From NCBI GenBank assembly GCA_024641365.1, contig JAHEDF010000098.1, forward strand, positions 1-10,553: a stretch of 10,553 nt of DNA. The letters run 5' to 3'. Below, in pieces: positions 6,697-10,553 of this stretch. The position numbers and the translations under genes were made by a program. The notes under the pieces were generated by a model. The model ran no database searches. It was given only the letters and a program-made list of their open reading frames with translations, and was not told the origin of the DNA. How positions within the stretch are numbered: position 1 is the stretch's first letter; each line of letters begins with the position of its first letter. The DNA is from Planctomycetota bacterium. Its GTDB lineage: Bacteria; Planctomycetota; UBA11346.

Positions 6697-6738
6697 TACC
6701 AATTCTGGATCACTATAATCCTAAATAATAAGACACTT

Positions 6739-6836
6739 ACATGGAGGACCGGAGAAACGGAGAAATACCAAGGTGGAAATCCTGTGGTTATTGAAAAAAG
6801 CACAGCTTTCCTCTTCGGCTCTCTGGTTCTCCATGT
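6739..6836. repeat. Inverted octamer-unit element
   Basis: The left arm ACATGGAGGACCGGAGAAAC continues with another GGAGAAAT unit (6739-6766). The right arm, read on the minus strand, is ACATGGAGAACCAGAGAG (6836-6819). Both arms begin ACATGGAG and are made of 8-base units like those at 5314-5333. About 50 bp of unrelated sequence lies between. It separates repeat copies B and C. Confidence 0.7.
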
Positions 6837-6876
6837 TAATCTGTTGCCATTACGGATGATTTGAGGCGGAATTTGT

Positions 6877-7061
6877 ATAAACTAGAAATAATGCTGTGTT
6901 CTCTATCTCATTCGCACCCGATCTGCGGCGGTTACGTGGGCCGGTCGCCATAATTTATGGCGACCTCAGCCTAAGGCTGTCCCACTTCACCCTCCTTACT
7001 TGGCTTTACCAAGCTTCGTCGTCGGGCGCCTTGCATCTCGGGCACGCTCGACGTTTTCTGC
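6877..7061. repeat. Long intergenic repeat, copy C, interrupted
   Basis: Carries the same leader as copy B (from 6877) and the same opening CGCACCCGATCTGCGGCG, then is interrupted at about 6931-6993 by unrelated sequence. It resumes with ACTTGGCTTTACCAAGC and continues to GACGTTTTCTGC at 7061. The 3' part found in copies A and B (GGGTTAATTTC onward) is missing. Confidence 0.85.
6936..6985. repeat. Compact three-stem palindromic insert inside copy C
   Basis: An outer stem GTGGG (6936-6940) / CCCAC (6981-6985) encloses two perfect hairpins: GGTCGCCATAA / TTATGGCGACC (6943-6953 with 6955-6965) and CAGCCT / AGGCTG (6967-6972 with 6974-6979). Almost every base of the 50 is paired, which predicts a three-way junction. 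It sits exactly where copy C departs from copies A and B, so it looks like a later insertion of a REP-like element. Confidence 0.8.
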
Positions 7062-7310
7062 AATATATTTTATTGTGTTAGAATTTAGATCCTTTTTAGA
7101 TCAATTTGCAGCAAAGCTTGGTGGTTAAATGGATTTTCGCCTACTAGCATTGGTTGGTTGCTGGCTTCCCTGAGCGGTGAGGGGACATACGTTGTTGTCT
7201 GTAAAAGCCCGGAAAACGATCGGAAACAGAACTGATCGGATCGTCCGCGGCTAGATTTGCATAGGGTTGCTGCATAGTATGCGTTGCCCGCTTTTGTTCA
7301 AAGGACCGCT
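7062..7310. promoter_or_regulatory. Leader/promoter region of the dehydrogenase gene
   Basis: About 250 bp from the end of repeat copy C to the dehydrogenase start, with no gene. It holds a direct repeat TTTAGATC (near 7085-7105) and a direct repeat GATCGGA at 7218-7224 and 7234-7240. The second pair also forms an inverted pair ACGATC (7216-7221) / GATCGT (7239-7244). These could be operator half-sites for the upstream AraC protein or another regulator, but the spacing is not the usual AraC one. The ribosome site AAAGGA lies at 7300-7305. No confident -35/-10 pair was found. Confidence 0.35.
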
Positions 7311-8492
7311 ATGACTACTGCTTCTTCTCAGACCCTGCGCATCGGTGTTGTTGGCATCGGTAATATGGGCTCTGGCCACGTGACCACGATTAATGACGGA
7401 AAAGTAACGCGCTGTGAAGTCACCGCTGTTGCTGATGGTGATCCTGAACGCACTGGTCGTTTTCCGAAAGCGAAGGCATTTAAAACCGGCAAAGAATTAG
7501 TTGAGTCAGGAACGGTTGATGCAGTAATAATTGCAACGCCGCATTTTGATCACACCACCTTAGGCAGCGCCGCGCTTGCTGCTGGATTACATGTGCTGGT
7601 GGAAAAACCGTTATCAGTGCACAAAGCCGACTGTGAACGATTAATTGCGGCTTATCATGCTCGCCCCAAAAAAGAGCAAGTATTTGGTGCGATGTTTAAT
7701 CAACGTACCGATCCACATTTTTCCAAAGTGCGCGACTTAATTGTAAATGGCGAATTGGGTGAAGTCCGTCGCGTTAATTGGATTGTCACAGATTGGTTCC
7801 GCACCCAAGCCTATTACGCCAGTAGTGCATGGCGCGCGACCTGGAAAGGTGAGGGCGGTGGTGTTCTGGTAAATCAATGTCCACATAATTTAGATTTATT
7901 GCAATGGATGTTTGGCATGCCGACATCAATTCGTGCATTTTGCCAATTTGGTCGTTGGCACGATATTGAAACGGAAGATGCCGTAACTGCGTATATGGAA
8001 TTTCCGAATGGCGCGACCGGCGTATTTATCACTACTACTGGCGAAACCCCGGGAACCAATCGTTTAGAAATTGCTGCCGAACGTGGACGTATTGTGATTG
8101 AAAATGGAAAAGTGGAATGGATTCGCAATGTACAGCCAATGACGGAATTTAGCAAAACCACCGATGCAAGTTTTGGGCGTCCGGATATTTGGAATATACA
8201 AATTCCAATTGAAGACAGCGGCACCCAACATGTTGGAATTCTACAAAACTTTGTTGATGCGATTCTTGATGGCGTGCCATTAATTGCGCCTGCGGTTGAA
8301 GGCATGAACTCAGTTGAAATTGCTAACGCCTGTATTTATTCAGCGCTTAATAATGAGACAGTGACCATGCCTTTAGATGGTGCTAAATATGAGGCGGCTT
8401 TGCAAAAGCTCATAGCTGAGTCGACTTTCGAAAAGAAAGTCGTGAAACGCCTCGCCAGTGCTGATGATTTCGCCAACTCACATCGGAAATAG
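7311..8492 (+). CDS. Gfo/Idh/MocA-family NAD(P)-dependent oxidoreductase
   Basis: Oxidises or reduces a sugar, inositol or related polyol in the cytoplasm using NAD(P). From the ATG at 7311, backed by AAAGGA five bases upstream, the product has 393 residues; a longer TTG start at 7284 lacks a ribosome site. The N-terminal Rossmann fold shows LRIGVVGIGNMGSGH at 9-23 and the conserved EKP at 98-100, whose Lys contacts the substrate. The C-terminal alpha/beta domain has DWFRTQAYYASSAWRATWKG (161-180) and then GGGVLVNQCPHNLDLLQW (182-199), with the family's catalytic-type His192 and neighbouring Asp195. Size and motifs are complete. Members of this subgroup often sit beside a sugar isomerase/epimerase, as here. 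The last residues (STFEKKVV, 371-378) are encoded by a palindrome, and the TAG stop is part of an AGTCGACTTT repeat. The substrate is unknown. Confidence 0.93.
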   Translation: MTTASSQTLRIGVVGIGNMGSGHVTTINDGKVTRCEVTAVADGDPERTGRFPKAKAFKTGKELVESGTVDAVIIATPHFDHTTLGSAALAAGLHVLVEKPLSVHKADCERLIAAYHARPKKEQVFGAMFNQRTDPHFSKVRDLIVNGELGEVRRVNWIVTDWFRTQAYYASSAWRATWKGEGGGVLVNQCPHNLDLLQWMFGMPTSIRAFCQFGRWHDIETEDAVTAYMEFPNGATGVFITTTGETPGTNRLEIAAERGRIVIENGKVEWIRNVQPMTEFSKTTDASFGRPDIWNIQIPIEDSGTQHVGILQNFVDAILDGVPLIAPAVEGMNSVEIANACIYSALNNETVTMPLDGAKYEAALQKLIAESTFEKKVVKRLASADDFANSHRK

Positions 8493-8515
8493 TCGACTTT
8501 GCTATGCTCCGCAAA
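8419..8515. repeat. AGTCGACTTT repeat cluster across a gene end
   Basis: AGTCGACTTT occurs at 8419-8428 and again at 8491-8500. The first copy starts a perfect hairpin CGACTTTC-gaaaa-GAAAGTCG (8422-8442) within the dehydrogenase coding region. The second overlaps its stop codon and runs into a small hairpin TTTGC-tatgctcc-GCAAA (8498-8515). It may be a palindromic intergenic repeat that spread into, or arose at, the 3' end of the gene. Confidence 0.6.
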
Positions 8516-8553
8516 ACAGTGGCTTGTATGAACTCATCAAGTGCTTGTTCAAA

Positions 8554-8579
8554 AGTCAGGAAGTCTGGGCTTCCTGACT
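8554..8579. repeat. Perfect 10-bp hairpin of octamer type
   Basis: AGTCAGGAAG, a 6-base loop TCTGGG, then CTTCCTGACT. It can also be read as 8-base units GTCAGGAA, GTCTGGGC and TTCCTGAC, close to the GTCCGGAA unit found near 3357 and 3569. It lies between the dehydrogenase and epimerase genes, 38 bases before the latter's start. No T-run follows, so it is not a classic intrinsic terminator. It could stabilise or partly attenuate a shared mRNA. Confidence 0.7.
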
Positions 8580-8617
8580 GTGCAACGAACATATACTGTT
8601 GTGAGTAAGGACTTCGC

Positions 8618-9385
8618 ATGCGCCTGAACCAAGTAGCATTACAGCTTTATACGTTGCGTGATTATACTAAGACCGCATCGGACTTTGCCGTAACCGCACG
8701 CAAGGTGCGGGCTATTGGTTACGAGACAGTGCAAATAAGTGGTGTTGGTCCAATTCCAGATCAAGAATTAGTGAAAATTTGCCACAATGAAGGACTGCGT
8801 ATTTGTGCGACGCACGAAAGTGGTAAAGTCATTGTTGATGAAACACAAAAAATTATTGATCGTCTAGGATTATTAGGTGCTGTGTATACGGCGTATCCAC
8901 ATCCGCATGTGCCACTGACAACTATTGAAGAAGTTTTATCATTGGCCAGTGCCTTGGATAAAGCTGGTAAAGCACTCAGAAAAGCTGGGCATGTTTTAAC
9001 CTATCATAATCATGCCATGGAATTGCGGAAATTTGATACGAAAACGATGCTCGATTTATTTTTTGAGCATACCAACAAACAAAACCTGCATGCCACCATT
9101 GATACCTATTGGATTCAAGACGGTGGCGGTGATCCAGCTGAGTGGTGCCGTAAATTAAAGCGTCGCTTACCCATGATCCATATGAAGGATTACGGTGTCA
9201 GCAAAGATAACCGTACCGGAACTATGATGGAAATTGGCAATGGTAATTTGAATTGGCCAGCAATTATTCAGGCGGCAGAAAAAAGTGGCTGTGAATGGTT
9301 TATTGTTGAACAGGATATTTGCCCAGGCGATCCGTTTGAGTCGATAAAAATAAGTTACGATTACATCCGAGCGAATTTAATCTAA
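8618..9385 (+). CDS. Sugar phosphate isomerase/epimerase (AP-endonuclease-2 TIM barrel)
   Basis: A cytoplasmic, probably metal-dependent isomerase or epimerase acting on a sugar, keto-sugar or inositol derivative; 255 residues, the usual size. TIM-barrel landmarks are the first strand QVALQLYTLRD (5-15), TYHNHAMEL (128-136), DTYWIQDGGGDP (162-173), HMKDYG (188-193), EIGNGNLNW (205-213) and FIVEQD (228-233). Glu135, Asp162, His188 and Glu231 are at the places where related enzymes such as IolE and tagatose epimerases bind their divalent metal. TAAGGA at 8606-8611, six bases before ATG, fixes the start. It follows the Gfo/Idh/MocA gene by 125 bp on the same strand, and the pair likely catalyses consecutive steps on one substrate. 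Which sugar is unknown. Confidence 0.93.
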   Translation: MRLNQVALQLYTLRDYTKTASDFAVTARKVRAIGYETVQISGVGPIPDQELVKICHNEGLRICATHESGKVIVDETQKIIDRLGLLGAVYTAYPHPHVPLTTIEEVLSLASALDKAGKALRKAGHVLTYHNHAMELRKFDTKTMLDLFFEHTNKQNLHATIDTYWIQDGGGDPAEWCRKLKRRLPMIHMKDYGVSKDNRTGTMMEIGNGNLNWPAIIQAAEKSGCEWFIVEQDICPGDPFESIKISYDYIRANLI

Positions 9386-9432
9386 GCGTATTCTCAATAT
9401 GCTGTTTACTCATTTAGCAGACGCAAAGTCAT

Positions 9433-9476
9433 GTGGGTAGATGTGGTGTACTTTGGTAGTCATCTACTAGGTCCAC
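9433..9476. promoter_or_regulatory. Possible stem-loop upstream of the DedA gene
   Basis: In the 139-bp gap 9386-9524, GTGG (9433-9436) plus GTAGATG (9437-9443) can pair with CATCTAC (9461-9467) and CCAC (9473-9476), leaving a 17-base loop and a one-sided bulge. It is followed by an ACTCGAGT palindrome (9475-9482). It could be part of the DedA leader or a weak terminator for the epimerase gene; no T-run is present. The pairing is short and may be chance. Confidence 0.25.
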
Positions 9477-9524
9477 TCGAGTCGTGAGAATTATTTCCTT
9501 CTAGCCACTCGTCATTCAGCACTT

Positions 9525-10271
9525 ATGACGTCGGCTATGTTTGAAAGCGTCATGTCATGGTTACATCAATTGCACGACCCGGATGGGTTGAAGCTGCTGA
9601 TTGCGACGTATGGCTTGTGGCTCTTAGTCGGGATTGTTTTCTCTGAAACGGGGCTGTTGATCGGTTTCTTTTTGCCGGGTGATAGTTTACTGTTTATCGC
9701 CGGGGCATTATGCGCGGTCAATTTTGTTGATGCAGAGGCTGCGCCGCCGTTAACATTTTTACCCACGGTGATTGCCTTGTCGTTAGCAGCGATAGCGGGG
9801 AATTCACTCAATTATTGGTTGGGCAGATGGGTTGGCGAATGGGTATGGAATCGACCAGATGGTCGTTTGATTAAGCGACGTTATTTAACCGAAGCGCACG
9901 CCTTTTATGAAAAATATGGCGCGCTGTCTTTGGTTATTACGCGATTTATTCCCATTGCCCGCACTTTTGTGCCATTTATTGCGGGTATGTCGCGCATGAA
10001 TTTTTTACATTACACACTATGGAATATAATTGGTGGAATTATTTGGGTTGTCAGCGTTACGGCGGTTGGCATGTGGTTAGGAAGAATTCCATTTATTCAA
10101 AGGAATTTAGAAACCATTGTTTTTGGTGTTATTATCATCTCAATATTACCAATGGTGGTTGCCGGAATAATTCGCTGGCATCGTGCGCGCAAAGCGAAAA
10201 CAGCGGCCTTGCAACGGGCACGTGAAGCTGAAGCTAATTTGTCTGAAACAAGCTCACAAACAGAAAAGTAA
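9525..10271 (+). CDS. DedA-family inner-membrane protein
   Basis: DedA (SNARE-associated/VTT domain) proteins are polytopic inner-membrane transporters; members are linked to undecaprenyl-phosphate or phospholipid flipping and to proton-driven drug and pH tolerance. In this 248-residue protein FSETGLLIGFFLPGDSLLF (39-57) contains Glu41 and Asp53, and RFIPIARTFVPFIAGMSRM (140-158) contains Arg140 and Arg146. These four correspond to the essential acidic and basic residues described for E. coli YqjA/YghB. GNSLNYWLGRWVG at 92-104 is also conserved. Hydrophobic segments lie at about 24-50, 54-68, 80-100, 133-153, 164-186 and 197-217, and the tail from 218 is basic then acidic and probably cytoplasmic. 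The start at 9525 is the first ATG; in-frame ATGs at 9537 and 9552 are possible alternatives, and no ribosome site clearly decides. It looks monocistronic. Confidence 0.92.
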   Translation: MTSAMFESVMSWLHQLHDPDGLKLLIATYGLWLLVGIVFSETGLLIGFFLPGDSLLFIAGALCAVNFVDAEAAPPLTFLPTVIALSLAAIAGNSLNYWLGRWVGEWVWNRPDGRLIKRRYLTEAHAFYEKYGALSLVITRFIPIARTFVPFIAGMSRMNFLHYTLWNIIGGIIWVVSVTAVGMWLGRIPFIQRNLETIVFGVIIISILPMVVAGIIRWHRARKAKTAALQRAREAEANLSETSSQTEK

Positions 10272-10291
10272 TCATAAATAGTTTTCGATAA

Positions 10292-10553
10292 TTACGGTTC
10301 GTGTAATTCGGTTAACAGGGCAATACTGCTCGCGAAACCATTGCGTATTGCTTTAATGCGGACGCGAGCGGGTGCCGTCACAACAAGTGGTGCAGTGAGC
10401 ACCGGTGATTCATCGTCGGGTAATGTGCCATCAAGTGTGTAATATAACGTGGCTTGTGGGTCTTCGTGCGTGGCGCTAATGGTGAGTGGACCTTTTATGC
10501 GGTCACCAGTGGTACTTATGGAAGGGGGTGCCAGCGCCTGCGGTGCGTCCATG
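10292..10553 (-). CDS. C-terminal end of a protein with chitobiase/hexosaminidase C-terminal-like domain (partial)
   Basis: The frame is open from the right edge to the TAA at 10292-10294, so only the last 86 or so residues are seen. The core PLTISATHEDPQATLYYTLDGTLPDDESPVLTAPLVVTAPARVRIKAIRNGFASS matches the small immunoglobulin-like CHB_HEX_C_1 type domain: a stretch like Y-Y-T-x-D-G-x-x-P followed by a P-x-x-x-x-x-L-x-V strand, then a V-R-I-K-A strand. Such domains are usually C-terminal modules of secreted glycosidases or large extracellular surface proteins. An ATG at the very edge (10550-10552) is probably internal. It converges with the DedA gene, leaving 20 bases between the stops and no visible terminator. 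The catalytic or main part lies outside the window. Confidence 0.75.
   Translation of the reverse strand, partial: MDAPQALAPPSISTTGDRIKGPLTISATHEDPQATLYYTLDGTLPDDESPVLTAPLVVTAPARVRIKAIRNGFASSIALLTELHEP

Noticed and set aside
6294..6728. An open frame of about 144 codons overlapping the AraC gene end and repeat copies A and B
   Set aside because: It reads copy A and copy B in different frames, so the same DNA would give two unrelated peptides. It also starts inside a well-supported gene.
6415..7061. CRISPR array, because of repeated units
   Set aside because: The units are 125-185 bp, unevenly spaced, partly adjacent and lack 25-40 bp spacers. No cas gene is near.
6896..7081. A 61-codon open frame across repeat copy C
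   Set aside because: It translates the repeat and the palindromic insert, has no ribosome site, and its similarity to the frame in copy A comes only from the DNA repeat.
8554..8579. Intrinsic terminator between dehydrogenase and epimerase
   Set aside because: The stem is perfect but no T-run follows, and its sequence matches the octamer repeat family, so I list it as a repeat.

Overview
The window looks like a chromosomal piece of a free-living, sugar-degrading heterotrophic bacterium with moderate GC. The gene mix suggests the Planctomycetota/Verrucomicrobiota/Kiritimatiellota (PVC) side of the tree: a Gfo/Idh/MocA oxidoreductase next to an AP-endonuclease-2-type sugar isomerase/epimerase, an AraC regulator, an SGNH hydrolase with its own beta-rich N-terminal domain, a secreted Thr/Pro/Glu-rich protein, and the end of a protein carrying a chitobiase/hexosaminidase C-terminal-like domain. 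The dense palindromic intergenic repeats fit this, but the taxonomic guess is an inference and no rRNA or marker gene is present to settle it.

Layout. Positions 1-2732 (+) form a tight probable operon: the end of a membrane protein, an ABC-2 exporter ATPase and its permease (TAATG overlap), then a secreted protein of unknown function. On the opposite strand, ending 6 bases away, is a PduO-type cob(I)alamin adenosyltransferase (2739-3308). A 335-bp divergent intergenic region with inverted octamer repeats separates it from a second overlapping pair (+): a nucleoside 2-deoxyribosyltransferase-like protein (3644-4084) and an SGNH/GDSL hydrolase (4084-5112).

A 480-bp region follows, with a long inverted repeat and what may be the decayed 3' end of a gene. 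Then comes an AraC-type regulator (5594-6406) and about 900 bp of noncoding DNA. That stretch holds three copies of a 125-155 bp repeat, one of them interrupted by a compact folded palindromic insert, plus another octamer-bounded palindrome. Next are a Gfo/Idh/MocA dehydrogenase (7311-8492), a sugar phosphate isomerase/epimerase (8618-9385), a DedA membrane protein (9525-10271) and, convergent to it, the C-terminal end of a secreted or cell-surface-type protein (10292-10553, minus strand).

How the genes may work together: the AraC protein, dehydrogenase and epimerase look like a small carbohydrate (or inositol-like) catabolic module under local control. The ABC exporter and the secreted protein probably act together at the envelope. 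The overlapping deoxyribosyltransferase-like/SGNH pair is the least explained gene combination. No phage, IS transposase, CRISPR array, tRNA or rRNA was seen.

The most unusual content is noncoding. A family of 8-base tandem units (consensus about G-N-CCGGA-R) occurs at four loci, three of them as inverted pairs bounding 50-180 bp of unrelated sequence. There is also a separate triplicated repeat with a nested cruciform-like insert.
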